DNA of 42,804 bases from CAZUNB01 sp964622235 (lineage in GTDB: Bacteria > Patescibacteriota > Saccharimonadia > Saccharimonadales > JAGPDM01). The notes under the pieces were generated by a model. That model was not told the DNA's origin and did not search any database. It worked only from the letters and a program-made list of their open reading frames with translations. Positions 24,473-33,934 of the stretch are shown piece by piece. Numbering within the stretch: position 1 is the first letter of the stretch; the number at the start of each line of letters is the position of its first letter. The position numbers were made by a program, and so were the translations under genes. The DNA lies in assembly GCA_964622235.1 (NCBI GenBank), contig CAZUNB010000006.1, positions 1 to 42,804 of the forward strand, in the 5' to 3' direction.

Positions 24473-25180
24473 ATGTCAAAAATTTTAGAAACCAAGCTTG
24501 AGCCCGCACCTGGTATGACTAATGTTAGCTACAAGTTACTTGAAGATGGCTCATTGCAAGTCACTTTAATTGGCGAGCCTCAGACAACAGACGATGATCA
24601 ACATGCTCGACGGTTTCGAGAATTGCGTAATATTCTGCAAACAAAACATGGGCTTGAGTTACTTGAAAAACTTGGTGTGTATGTTGAAACCCAATCAGAT
24701 ACTCAAAAACTAATACTTCCATCACCAGTTGATTTTAAACGAAACTTTAGTCTGTTGCAGTTATCTATCGAGATAGCTTTTTTTTCGGGAGGACGTTTTA
24801 GCTCTCAGCGGCAAATTACAGAATTAGCCACACGACGAGCTAGTTTGTTCTCACTTGATGCTAACGTCTACGCGCACGATATTTTAGATCATGCGATTGG
24901 CTGGCTCTTACTTGATAAGAAAACTATCGACTCAATTATCAGTAAAGCCGAACGTTTACAATATGCAGACCAAAAATCACAAGATAGTTTTGCTGGAGCA
25001 ATTGATCGTATTACTAGTGAATTACTTAGTAGCTTAACATGGAATGCGGACGGATATAGTGCTTGGTTGATAGCTGCAAAAGACCATTTCGCGAAAATTA
25101 TGGCTGGGACTCCTATTGTCGAACAATTATCACAAAGACGCGACTATCTTCTTTCTATCATAACCAACAAAGCCAGCTAG
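24473..25180 (+). CDS. Unknown protein inside the glycolytic operon
   Basis: A 235-residue soluble protein that I do not recognise. It has no signal peptide, membrane segment or cysteine. The N-terminal third (VSYKLLEDGSLQVTLIGE) looks like beta strands; the rest is mostly amphipathic helices (RFRELRNILQTKHGLELLEKL, TIDSIISKAERLQYADQK). It starts 11 bases after the pgk stop and ends 36 bases before tpiA, so it is co-transcribed with glycolytic genes. That context hints at a regulatory or structural role near that pathway, but no catalytic motif supports this. The reading frame is long, clean and in operon orientation, so it is a real gene. Confidence 0.65.
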   Translation: MSKILETKLEPAPGMTNVSYKLLEDGSLQVTLIGEPQTTDDDQHARRFRELRNILQTKHGLELLEKLGVYVETQSDTQKLILPSPVDFKRNFSLLQLSIEIAFFSGGRFSSQRQITELATRRASLFSLDANVYAHDILDHAIGWLLLDKKTIDSIISKAERLQYADQKSQDSFAGAIDRITSELLSSLTWNADGYSAWLIAAKDHFAKIMAGTPIVEQLSQRRDYLLSIITNKAS

Positions 25181-25216
25181 ACAACCCTTTAGAAACATGC
25201 GACAATCATAACCATA

Positions 25217-25996
25217 ATGAAACGATATATTGTTGCCAACTGGAAGATGAATATGTTGCCCGCGCAGGCGATGAAGTTTTTGGATAAATTCGATGAATTA
25301 TCACCAACAAATTATCAAAACGTTCAGACAGTTATCGCCCCACCGTTTGTTGACCTACCGCAGATGAAGGAGCGAACCGTTGGTAATCGTATCGAATTAG
25401 CTGCTCAAAATATCTCAGAATTTGACCAAGGCACGTATACTGGTGAAATTTCTGGTCCATTACTTCGTGGTTTCGTCGAATACAGCTTAGTCGGACATTC
25501 AGAGAGACGACAGATTCTTCAGGAAAAGGATCATAGTATAGCAAAAAAAGTGGCTGCTGCACTCCGTAACAATATCCGTCCAATCCTTTGTGTCGGCGAC
25601 GACTTACATCAACGACAAGAAGGTTTGTCGAAGCTAGTTATTGTCAATCAACTAGAGAGTAGCTTATCTGAGATTACAGCTGAAGATTTACCAAGTATTT
25701 TGGTTGCTTACGAACCGATTTGGGCAATTAGTAAGGGTGATGGTCGGGCACCAACGCCGACTCCTGATGATATCAGTGAAATGAACCTACACATACGAAA
25801 GATCCTAAGTGATTTATTTGGCGCAAAAGCTGCCGCTAAACCACCGATTTTATATGGTGGAAGCGCCAATCCTGATAACACTACCGCAATTCTAAAAAGC
25901 CAAGAAATCAGTGGTCTTCTAATTGGTGGTGCAAGCCTTAAGGTTGATCAATTCGTTGCTATGATCGATAAAGCACATAATTTGCCTGAAAACTAG
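25217..25996 (+). CDS. tpiA: Triosephosphate isomerase
   Basis: A 259-residue TIM, interconverting dihydroxyacetone phosphate and glyceraldehyde 3-phosphate. The catalytic Lys is in VANWKMNM, the His in YSLVGHSERRQIL, and the Glu in VAYEPIWAISKGDGRAPTP, which also holds the flexible loop; YGGSANPDNT closes the phosphate site. The length is normal. It is followed after 2 bases by a small membrane protein gene. Confidence 0.96.
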   Translation: MKRYIVANWKMNMLPAQAMKFLDKFDELSPTNYQNVQTVIAPPFVDLPQMKERTVGNRIELAAQNISEFDQGTYTGEISGPLLRGFVEYSLVGHSERRQILQEKDHSIAKKVAAALRNNIRPILCVGDDLHQRQEGLSKLVIVNQLESSLSEITAEDLPSILVAYEPIWAISKGDGRAPTPTPDDISEMNLHIRKILSDLFGAKAAAKPPILYGGSANPDNTTAILKSQEISGLLIGGASLKVDQFVAMIDKAHNLPEN

Positions 25997-25998
25997 CC

Positions 25999-26505
25999 AT
26001 GGACAATCCAACTAACGACGAAACTTCAGAAGAACCAGTTTCTGGAGCTCCGTTTACTCACAGACAACAAGCTCAAAAATCGAATCATTACGGACAGCAT
26101 AGTAAAAAGATTATCCCAAATGTAATAGCGCCGGCCGTTGCAGAAACAGATAATGAAGTAAAAAAACCAATACAAAGTCCTTATAATCCTACGCCGCTAG
26201 ATAATACCGATAAGCAAATCGTAGAGGATTCGGTATATGTCACTTCTAGTAACTCGGTCGAGTCAGCCAAAGAGGTCATTAACAAGCTAATTCCCAATGA
26301 TCAAGAAAGTATTGAAAGAGAAGACGCCGCCACTGTTCTTGACACAGGAGAATGGCACATTCCTATATCCAAAGAAGCTAAAAAACTAGATAAAACTTAC
26401 CGACGTAAAAGTATTAAATCAGAATCAGTTGTTGCTATTGTTGGTTTAGTTGTAGTTATTATTGGACTAGTGGCGGCTGGATTTGTCGCATATTTTGTCT
26501 TATGA
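25999..26505 (+). CDS. Tail-anchored membrane protein, unknown
   Basis: A 168-residue protein with a polar, low-complexity N-terminal 135 residues rich in Asn, Ser, Glu and Pro, and a single hydrophobic helix at the very C terminus (VVAIVGLVVVIIGLVAAGFV, about residues 144-163). A basic cluster (KKLDKTYRRKSIKS) just before the helix predicts the N-terminal part stays in the cytosol. No family is recognised. It starts 2 bases after tpiA and is the last gene of that operon. Confidence 0.6.
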   Translation: MDNPTNDETSEEPVSGAPFTHRQQAQKSNHYGQHSKKIIPNVIAPAVAETDNEVKKPIQSPYNPTPLDNTDKQIVEDSVYVTSSNSVESAKEVINKLIPNDQESIEREDAATVLDTGEWHIPISKEAKKLDKTYRRKSIKSESVVAIVGLVVVIIGLVAAGFVAYFVL

Positions 26506-26576
26506 ACAAAAATGATTTCCATATATTTTACAACAAAAGCATAGCCGGTTTATTTAGAAGTATGCTATAAATGTCC

Positions 26577-26582
26577 TATACT
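26577..26582 (+). promoter_or_regulatory. -10 box before pcrA
   Basis: TATACT ending 8 bases before the ATG at 26591; a second, extended -10-like box (TGC-TATAAA) lies at 26566-26571. Confidence 0.5.
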
Positions 26583-26590
26583 GATAAGTC

Positions 26591-28741
26591 ATGGATTTAC
26601 TACAAGGATTAAATGAGGCACAAGCTAAGGCCGTTCAAACGACTGATGGTCCGCTTTTAGTATTAGCTGGTGCAGGCTCTGGTAAAACTAAAACACTTGT
26701 TCATCGTATTGCCAATATAATTGCCGAAAGAAAAGCTGAACCTGAGCAAATCTTAGCGGTAACCTTCACTAACAAAGCTGCAAAAGAAATGCGTAGTCGC
26801 ATCGCTGAGCTACTAGCTGTACAGAATCCAGGAAGAAACTTTATGCCATTTATGGGTACGTTTCACGGTATATGTGTGCGACTTCTACGGATTGATGGTG
26901 AATCAATAGGCATCCCTAAGTCATTCGTTATTTTTGATTCGGACGATTCTCGTGGAGCTGTTAAACAAGTCATGAAACAATTAAAGATAGATCCGAAACA
27001 GTATAATCCGCGTCGAATTGCTGGATTAATAAGCGGGGCTAAAAACCAACTAATTACAGCCGAAGAATATGTGGGAAATGCAAATGGGCAGGCCCAAAAG
27101 ATTGCTGCTGAGGTCTATCCACGCTATCAAAAGCTATTAAGTGAAGCTAAGGCTTTAGATTTTGATGATTTATTAATGAAAACAGTTCATATGTTCCAAC
27201 GTGACGAAGCGGTACGTAAAAAGTGGCAACAACAATTTCGATATATTCTGATTGATGAGTACCAAGACACTAATAATTCACAATATACATTGGCAAAAAT
27301 ATTGGCGGCAGATCATCATAACTTGTGTGTAGTCGGTGATGATTGGCAGAGTATCTACTCATGGCGTGGTGCTGATTTTCGTAATATCCTGAATTTTCAT
27401 CGCGATTATCCGGATGTTGTCACTATCAAACTCGAACAAAATTACCGATCTACAAAAGCCATCGTAAATGGCGCTTCTAAAGTTATCGAAAAAAATACCA
27501 AACGTTCAGAAAAAATTATGAGAACCGAGAATGACGACGGCCAACCTATTTCTATTATCCAAACATTTACCGAGAAGGATGAAGCAGAGCGGATTATAAG
27601 TGTTTTGAAGACATTTAAAGCAAGAGGTCTAACGATGCGAGATGCTGCTATTTTGTATAGGACCAATGCGCAATCACGAGTGCTTGAAGAAAGTTTTATT
27701 CGTTATAATATCCCATATCGAATCGTTGGAGGCACACGGTTTTATGATCGTAAAGAAATAAAAGATGTGATTGCTTACCTCCGCTTAATATTTCAGCCAA
27801 ACGATATCGTTAGCTTTAATCGAATCATTAACACGCCGCCACGAGGGGTCGGGGCTAAGTCATTACAGAGCTTTTTGGATAAGCTCGCAATAGATGGAGA
27901 TGGCCAATTGTCGCTGACTGGCTCAGCCCAGCTACCGGAATTGATGGCACAGGTTGAGACGATTCCAGGCGTTAGCCCTCAGGCTAAAAAAGGAATTAAG
28001 AATGTTTCGATGATGTTGTCACAGCTGCGTGACTTTTATTTTGAAGGTGCGAGCGTGGCAGAACTAATACGAGCAGTCTTAGCACGAACAAACTACGAGC
28101 GTTTTCTAGATGATGGTAGTCCTCAATCTGAAGATAGGCAAGATAATGTCAAAGAACTAATTTCTGTCGCTGAGCAGCAAGCTGAGCTTGGTTTGGCTGG
28201 GTTCTTGGAAGAAGTCTCTTTGATTTCAGATATAGATGGTTATGATGAGTTAGCCCCAGCTGTGACATTTATGACCATGCATGCCGCCAAAGGTCTCGAG
28301 TTTCCAGTTGTATTCATGATCGGACTTGAAGAGGGAATCTTCCCACATAGTAATAGTTTTCTTGATCACGCACAGTTGGAAGAAGAACGACGGTTGTGCT
28401 ACGTCGGTATGACTAGAGCCCGAGAAGAGCTGTACATGCTGCACGCTACAAGCAGAATGCTGTTTGGCAGCACGCAGTCCAATCCACCTAGTCGATTCTT
28501 GGCAGAGATTGATGAAAGTTACACTGATAAAAGTATTCAAAGCTTCGGTCCACCATCAATTATTAAAGATGAATTTGTTGATATTCCTAAGATTGAAGTT
28601 AGCGAAGGACAGCGAGTTCGTCACCCAGTTTTTGGGGTTGGCGTAATCATCGAAGTTGACGATATGATGGCAACTGTCGCGTTTGTGAAGGGAGGACGCA
28701 AAAGCCTAAATATGGTTTTTGCGCCTCTGGAGAAAATCTAA
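26591..28741 (+). CDS. pcrA: UvrD/PcrA-type superfamily 1 DNA helicase
   Basis: A 716-residue 3'-5' DNA helicase acting in repair and in clearing proteins from DNA. In order: a Q-motif GLNEAQAKAV, motif I VLAGAGSGKTKTLVHRI, motif Ia TFTNKAAKEMRSRI, motif II YILIDEYQDTNNSQ, motif III VVGDDWQSIYSWRGAD, motif IV LEQNYRST, motif V VTFMTMHAAKGLEFPVVF and motif VI YVGMTRAREELYML. The C-terminal GQRVRHPVFGVGVIIEV is the Tudor-like domain that in PcrA contacts RNA polymerase. The length fits the family. It is a single-gene unit with its own promoter. Confidence 0.95.
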   Translation: MDLLQGLNEAQAKAVQTTDGPLLVLAGAGSGKTKTLVHRIANIIAERKAEPEQILAVTFTNKAAKEMRSRIAELLAVQNPGRNFMPFMGTFHGICVRLLRIDGESIGIPKSFVIFDSDDSRGAVKQVMKQLKIDPKQYNPRRIAGLISGAKNQLITAEEYVGNANGQAQKIAAEVYPRYQKLLSEAKALDFDDLLMKTVHMFQRDEAVRKKWQQQFRYILIDEYQDTNNSQYTLAKILAADHHNLCVVGDDWQSIYSWRGADFRNILNFHRDYPDVVTIKLEQNYRSTKAIVNGASKVIEKNTKRSEKIMRTENDDGQPISIIQTFTEKDEAERIISVLKTFKARGLTMRDAAILYRTNAQSRVLEESFIRYNIPYRIVGGTRFYDRKEIKDVIAYLRLIFQPNDIVSFNRIINTPPRGVGAKSLQSFLDKLAIDGDGQLSLTGSAQLPELMAQVETIPGVSPQAKKGIKNVSMMLSQLRDFYFEGASVAELIRAVLARTNYERFLDDGSPQSEDRQDNVKELISVAEQQAELGLAGFLEEVSLISDIDGYDELAPAVTFMTMHAAKGLEFPVVFMIGLEEGIFPHSNSFLDHAQLEEERRLCYVGMTRAREELYMLHATSRMLFGSTQSNPPSRFLAEIDESYTDKSIQSFGPPSIIKDEFVDIPKIEVSEGQRVRHPVFGVGVIIEVDDMMATVAFVKGGRKSLNMVFAPLEKI

Positions 28742-28761
28742 AGATTCTAATCTGCTTGTGC

Positions 28762-28767
28762 TATACT
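28762..28767 (+). promoter_or_regulatory. Extended -10 box before the giant membrane protein
   Basis: TATACT preceded by TGC, ending 10 bases before the ATG at 28778. Confidence 0.5.
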
Positions 28768-28777
28768 TTGAACTAAG

Positions 28778-31700
28778 ATGTTAGAAATACTAATACTAGT
28801 AATAGGTATTATTGTGCTGTCATATTACCTTGGAAAACGCGACGGCAAGGTCCAAGCGCAACGTGAGTTCAGTATACAGCGAGCCTCTGTCGAAAATTCC
28901 ACAGGATCAAAAAAACCAGCTCAAACTGCAGCAAACATAAATACTGTTGCCGCACCGCCGAACTCCAGTAGCACGCAGAGCGAACCTGTTAGGGTTGTTT
29001 CGGGATTGTACTACTATGCCAAGCAGAGAGCCTATAGTTCTTACCGAGGAGTTTTAATTGAAATTGCTAATAGTATTGTCGAACATCGTGATCCAGATTT
29101 TAATAATTATAAAAAAAACCAGCAACAATCGGTGGAGAGATTATCAAACCAAATTTTAATCGACAAAGCCGATTCAATATCTGCCGAGAAGATTATCTCG
29201 GGATTACGTTATTACATATCTATAGCAGATGAATCATATATAAAATCTTTCTTATCTGAGCTAGCAAACTCCATTGAGCAACGAAGAGATCCAGTCTTTC
29301 GTCCAATAACTGAGCCTACTGAGCGTCATATCTTAGATGAGATTAGTAGTGGGACTGAGCAAGCATTACAACCTCAGATTTCAGCTCAAGCTCTTCAGCA
29401 ACCCATCCATACAGTTGTAGCTACACCGCAAATAGCACCGGCACCAAGAGAAAGAGTTAATCCATTCGAGTTACTTCAAAATATAAACATCCTATTATTC
29501 ACAGGAGCATTCTTAGTAATCTTAACAGTTATTATTTTTGTCGTTTCTAGTTTCGCAGCATTAAGCGGATGGCAAAAAGTCATTGTGGTGGCAATTTTTG
29601 GTCTGACATTTTATCTGTCAGGTTTAGTGCTGTTTAGCCGCTATAAAAAGCTTAAACCAGCTGGTGTTGCATTTACCATAATCGGTGTAGTCACAATCCC
29701 TTTCGCGCTGATCGCATTCCGCAGCTATGTAGCGATAGATATGAGTTTGAGTAGTTTGTGGCTACTGCTAAGCCTCTCTATGGTTACTATCAGTTTTCTA
29801 ACTGGGTTTGTGACTAAATGGAAATCGATGAAATTTATCGGTTTAACTAGTCTTGCAATTAGTGCTTTATCTTCAGTCATATTACTTCCAATTGGAATTC
29901 CAATTGGATTTTTCACCTTTTATATTTTGGCTATTTTGTATGAATTTGGATCACGATATATTAAAAGCTTAAAAGATCCTCTTCATATCCTTAGTTTACT
30001 GATTTTTATTACTACAACATTTGCCAATATTTTTGGGCTCTTCTATTTTGAAGTCTACCAAGTTGGTATTAGTCTATTGCTTGGAGTCATTTACTTACTT
30101 ACCTGGTGGTTTGTCCATCCAAGCCAGAATGAGTCACAAAAAGAAGCAAATATTTTTACAGCGGTTTTTTTATCATGGCTATCTGTTGGAACTTTTATTT
30201 TCGAGTTTAACGATAATCTGCTCATGACGAGTCAAGTGTTGTTTGGATTAAGTGTATTTATCTCTTCAAGCTCAATGTTCTCAAAATTTGCCAAAGAAAA
30301 ATCAGAATTTATTTTCAATAGTTTATTTCTATCTGGTGTTGCCACAGGAGTAATTTCTACAGTTGCACAGCTTGATGATAATCGTAGCCTAGCCATATCA
30401 CTTGTGATTTTGTGTGCACTATATTTGGTTCATAGCGTTATACGACAAAGCCAAACACCAATATACTCTAGCCTAAGTATATTTTTATTGTTTTTAGTCG
30501 ATTTTGTCTATGCCACTAATGTCATTCCTTGGAAAACTAACCTAACAGTTTTTTTTACAGTTTGTTTATTGTTAACTACTCTAGTCTTAGCAATAGCACG
30601 AATTACGATTCGCTTCCGCTCCCCGTCAGAATTTCGAATAAAAGTACAACGAGCATTACTTGTTTGTGCGTGGCTATACTTGATCCTTTCGTATATAGCT
30701 TCAATATTTAGTCAAAATGCATCGATGTTTTTTGTCGCTAGTAGTGTCCTAAGTTTAGCCCTACTTTGGCGAGTAGTGCGACACAAGCAGGCCTCATTGC
30801 TGGTTGTAAGCGCAACCGTAATGACTTTAGCTTGGATTATTTTTGGAAGCTTTGGTCCATCATGGATTAAACAAATATCTATTAATTATATTTTGTTGGC
30901 ACTTGGAGTGTTGCGTTTATTGTCGAACAAGTTTTACCGTCAAAAACCAGCGCAGTTATATGCAGTAATTATTGGTGTCTGCACGTTACTGCTGAATTAC
31001 TTAGTTTCATTTTTCTTCTATACACTATCTCCAAATGAATGGCTGTCACTATGGAGCCTGATAGCGCTCGTTGCTGGCTTGTTCTATGCTAGCTGGCAAT
31101 ATAAAGAGCTTTGGTTTTTCTACGGCTTTGGCATGGTGCTCAGCTACCCAGCTTTGCTTATTTTTCTTAATAAAATAACAATTTCTCCGTTAACTTTTGA
31201 GCAATCGACATTGAGTGTAGTCGCTCTAAGTATCAGTTATACTGTGATTGGATCCATTCAAAATGCTATGTTTGCCAGTCGAATCGGACTTGTTTCACGT
31301 TATGGCTCGATGGTCCCATTGCTGGTTATGCTAATCTTTCCAAATAACTTTGCCGTAATTTTCGGGATTATCATTTTGGCACTACAACTCTTCTTGGAAA
31401 GCTACTTGTCGCTATTTAAGGCAAAGCTCAACATTCGATTGCTAGCAAATGGGATTTTAGTTTTTGCCTTATCTAGAATATTGTGGCAATTCGATGTTCG
31501 TGAATTACAGGCCTACGTCGCGTTATGGGTAATCTACAGTTTTGGTGTTGCAGTAGTTATGGAACTACATCAGTTTAAGTCTGCAAGTATTATTTGGCAA
31601 ACAATTGGTTTGCTAATTTTGTTGCCGATTCTATTGGTCCAGACTTTAACCCACCAATTTGATTGGCACGCTTGGCTTCTATTGTCTGAGGTGGGTGGTT

Positions 31701-32701
31701 TAATTGCAGCTGGTAAGCTGCTGCCAAAGCACACTTTAGCTTGGGGTCGAGGTTACGCATTGGTCGGTTGCTTGGTTATCGGGATTTACTTGCTTTCCCA
31801 GAGTTTCAGTACAAGTTGGAGTCTTCCGATTACAGCCATATCTACAACACTAGCTTTGTTTATCAGCGGTTGGTTATACAAAATAAGACGTACCTTCTTT
31901 TCCATTGGTATGGCTCTGAGCTATCTGGCTGTTATCAGTTTAACTAGCAAGTTGCTTGATCAAAGTCTTTCATTGCAACAGTTTATCATCACCGTGACGA
32001 CGATTAGTGTCTTTTATAGTGCAATTGGTTGGATAGTTAAGCTTATCTACGAAGATTCAATTAGTCATATCTTTCGGCTTGGTGCGATTATACCTCTATT
32101 TGTCTTTATTTTTTCCCCAACTAGTTGGGCTATTGTTATTGCAATAGTTTCTTTGTCGATTATGGTTGCCCTTGAAAGCTGGCTTGGTGGTTACCGGCAA
32201 AAGCTTGACATAAAACTATTGGCTATCGCTGGTCTATTCTATGCCTTGACACGGACATTTATGCAGTTTAATATCACAGAATTTCAGTCTTATGCTATCT
32301 GTTGGTCTCTCTACAGCCTGATTGTTGTGGTTTCAATGGAGCATGCTAAGCGGGTGCAAGCAAGTAATCTTTGGCAAGCAATCGGTCTCGTGACACTGAC
32401 CGTCCCACTGTTTTTCCAGACATTAATCAATCCACTTGATTGGCACGTGTTGTTACTATTCGTTGAGTCGGTCGGTTTGATTGTAATCGGTGCTAGCTTA
32501 CGCCGTGATATTTTCTGGCGTTGGGGCGTTGCAGTATTAGTGTTGCAGTCGCTATATCAGTTTGGTGGAGCAATTTTCGCTATTCCTCGTATCCTATTAG
32601 GCTTTTTCGTCGGTTTATCACTATTGGGCGCGGGTATCTATTTCCTCTGGAGGCGCAATGATGATGAGCCAAGCAGTAATGGGGACACAGTTGCATCGTA
32701 A
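28778..32701 (+). CDS. 1307-residue polytopic membrane protein, DUF2157/SCO7613-like
   Basis: A very large membrane protein. One hydrophobic helix at the N terminus (LEILILVIGIIVLSYYLG) is followed by about 220 polar residues containing two related blocks (SGLYYYAKQRAYSSYRGVLIEIANSI and SGLRYYISIADESYIKSFLSELANSI). Some 30 or more hydrophobic segments then run from about residue 230 to 1290. The NPFELLQNINILLFTGAFLVI start of the membrane part resembles DUF2157/SCO7613-type proteins of actinobacteria. Two adjacent units of about 259 residues repeat near the C terminus. A short charged tail (RRNDDEPSSNGD) ends it. Function is unknown; it lies just before an Rpf-like wall hydrolase gene. Confidence 0.75.
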   Translation: MLEILILVIGIIVLSYYLGKRDGKVQAQREFSIQRASVENSTGSKKPAQTAANINTVAAPPNSSSTQSEPVRVVSGLYYYAKQRAYSSYRGVLIEIANSIVEHRDPDFNNYKKNQQQSVERLSNQILIDKADSISAEKIISGLRYYISIADESYIKSFLSELANSIEQRRDPVFRPITEPTERHILDEISSGTEQALQPQISAQALQQPIHTVVATPQIAPAPRERVNPFELLQNINILLFTGAFLVILTVIIFVVSSFAALSGWQKVIVVAIFGLTFYLSGLVLFSRYKKLKPAGVAFTIIGVVTIPFALIAFRSYVAIDMSLSSLWLLLSLSMVTISFLTGFVTKWKSMKFIGLTSLAISALSSVILLPIGIPIGFFTFYILAILYEFGSRYIKSLKDPLHILSLLIFITTTFANIFGLFYFEVYQVGISLLLGVIYLLTWWFVHPSQNESQKEANIFTAVFLSWLSVGTFIFEFNDNLLMTSQVLFGLSVFISSSSMFSKFAKEKSEFIFNSLFLSGVATGVISTVAQLDDNRSLAISLVILCALYLVHSVIRQSQTPIYSSLSIFLLFLVDFVYATNVIPWKTNLTVFFTVCLLLTTLVLAIARITIRFRSPSEFRIKVQRALLVCAWLYLILSYIASIFSQNASMFFVASSVLSLALLWRVVRHKQASLLVVSATVMTLAWIIFGSFGPSWIKQISINYILLALGVLRLLSNKFYRQKPAQLYAVIIGVCTLLLNYLVSFFFYTLSPNEWLSLWSLIALVAGLFYASWQYKELWFFYGFGMVLSYPALLIFLNKITISPLTFEQSTLSVVALSISYTVIGSIQNAMFASRIGLVSRYGSMVPLLVMLIFPNNFAVIFGIIILALQLFLESYLSLFKAKLNIRLLANGILVFALSRILWQFDVRELQAYVALWVIYSFGVAVVMELHQFKSASIIWQTIGLLILLPILLVQTLTHQFDWHAWLLLSEVGGLIAAGKLLPKHTLAWGRGYALVGCLVIGIYLLSQSFSTSWSLPITAISTTLALFISGWLYKIRRTFFSIGMALSYLAVISLTSKLLDQSLSLQQFIITVTTISVFYSAIGWIVKLIYEDSISHIFRLGAIIPLFVFIFSPTSWAIVIAIVSLSIMVALESWLGGYRQKLDIKLLAIAGLFYALTRTFMQFNITEFQSYAICWSLYSLIVVVSMEHAKRVQASNLWQAIGLVTLTVPLFFQTLINPLDWHVLLLFVESVGLIVIGASLRRDIFWRWGVAVLVLQSLYQFGGAIFAIPRILLGFFVGLSLLGAGIYFLWRRNDDEPSSNGDTVAS
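31274..32512 (+). repeat. Internal protein duplication, two units with 259-residue offset
   Basis: Inside the 1307-residue protein, residues about 840-985 and 1099-1244 align with a constant offset of 259. Matched pairs include SRYGSMVPLLVMLIF with FRLGAIIPLFVFIF, LQAYVALWVIYSFGVAVVMELHQ-type with FQSYAICWSLYSLIVVVSMEH-type segments, ASIIWQTIGLLIL with ASNLWQAIGLVTL, and FDWHAWLLLSEVGGL with LDWHVLLLFVESVGL. This is seen at protein level only; the DNA has diverged, so the duplication is old. Confidence 0.7.
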
Positions 32702-32780
32702 TAAAAGTTCATGTAAAGTAGATTGCTATAGCTAAGAGGAGCCGTATATTTTTGACACAATAGCGTATCGAATCCAAAAG

Positions 32781-33895
32781 GTGGTTGCTCGAAATTCTCG
32801 AGGTTTAATCTATAAAATTTCTGCAGTTCTTGCAGTGATTACTATTTTGACAGTACCTGCGATAGCTAGTGATAAAAATGTTGTAAGAATTTATGTTGAC
32901 GGTAAAGAAGAGGTTGTTAGTACTGATGCGACAGATGTTGCATCTTTATTGAAAGAAGAAGATATCGATGTTGGCGATAGTGACCTCGTCGAACCACCAG
33001 TTGATACGACTATCAACAGTTCTGGTTTTCATGTTAATGTTTTCCGAGCACGACCGGTTATTATTGTGGATCAAAATCAGCAGCATCGTGTGGTCACTCC
33101 GTATCAAAGCGCCGAGCTAATAGCCAAAGACGCTGGACTTACGCTTTACGATGAGGACAAGACAAAACTTGATAGGATTGAAGACTTTACTAATGACAAC
33201 TTTATCGGACTGAAGCTTGAAATTACGCGTTCAATCCCATTCAAGATTCAGGTTGATGGTCAAACTGTCGAGTCGCGCACAACTGGACAATCTGTTAANN
33301 NNNNNNNNTTGATGAGGCAGGCATTACAATTGGTGAAAATGATATTATCAGCCAAGACCCGGCCACAGCTATTGAACGAAATATGGAGATTGTTGTAACG
33401 CGTGTTGGTGTTGAGACTGTCACCGTTGAAGAAAATGTAGCTTTCAAAACGCAAACAGTTTACGTAGACTCTGAGCCAGTTAGTTTCAATGAGACTCAGC
33501 AAGAGGGTGTTGCTGGTGTCAACATAGTTACTTATAGAATCACACGGCATGATGGGCAAGAGGTTGGCAGAGAGTCGATTCAGACTGTGGTAAAGACCAA
33601 GTCAGTCGATAAAATAATCCGAAAAGGAAACAAAGGATTTGATGGGCCGATCAGCGGTGCATTGGCAAAATTGCGAAGCTGTGAGGGCTCATATACCAGT
33701 AATACGGGTAATGGATACCATGGGGCTTATCAGTTTGATGTGGGGACTTGGGGTGGCTATGGTGGTTATCCAACAGCTTCAGCCGCGCCCCCAGCAGTGC
33801 AAGATCAAAAAGCCATAGAAACTTACAACCGACGTGGTTGGTCACCGTGGCCATCTTGTAGCCGAAGCCTTGGTTTGCAAGACATATACCGATAA
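32781..33895 (+). CDS. Resuscitation-promoting-factor-like secreted wall hydrolase, gap-interrupted
   Basis: One gene split by a 10-N gap. A signal peptide or anchor (IYKISAVLAVITILTVPAIAS) is followed by three DUF348 units (from VVRIYVDGKEEVV, VIIVDQNQQHRVV and KIQVDGQTVESRT), a G5 domain (about VETVTVEENVAFKTQ to RESIQTVVKTK) and a C-terminal Rpf/transglycosylase-like domain. The catalytic Glu is in LRSCEGSYTSN, with TGNGYHGAYQFDVGTWGGYGG matching the Rpf substrate groove. Such proteins cleave peptidoglycan outside the cell and aid growth. The two sides of the gap are in different frames as written; a real gap of 8 (or 11) bases would restore one frame of about 370 residues. The start is taken as GTG 32781; the frame is open back to 32736, where GAGGAG precedes an ATT, so an ATT start cannot be ruled out. 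Confidence 0.88.
33299..33308. other. Assembly gap (10 N) inside the rpf-like gene
   Basis: Ten N between the codons for QSV and DEAGITIG. The frame continues only if the missing length is 2 modulo 3. Filling with the usual DUF348 wording (-LLDEAGI) needs 8 bases. Confidence 0.85.
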
Positions 33896-33920
33896 TGCTA
33901 TTTTTTTAGGATATTCAGGC

Positions 33921-33926
33921 TATAAT
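33921..33926 (+). promoter_or_regulatory. -10 box before the PPC-domain gene
   Basis: TATAAT ending 8 bases before the ATG at 33935. It would drive the PPC-Nudix-ksgA operon. Confidence 0.5.
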
Positions 33927-33934
33927 AAATCTAT

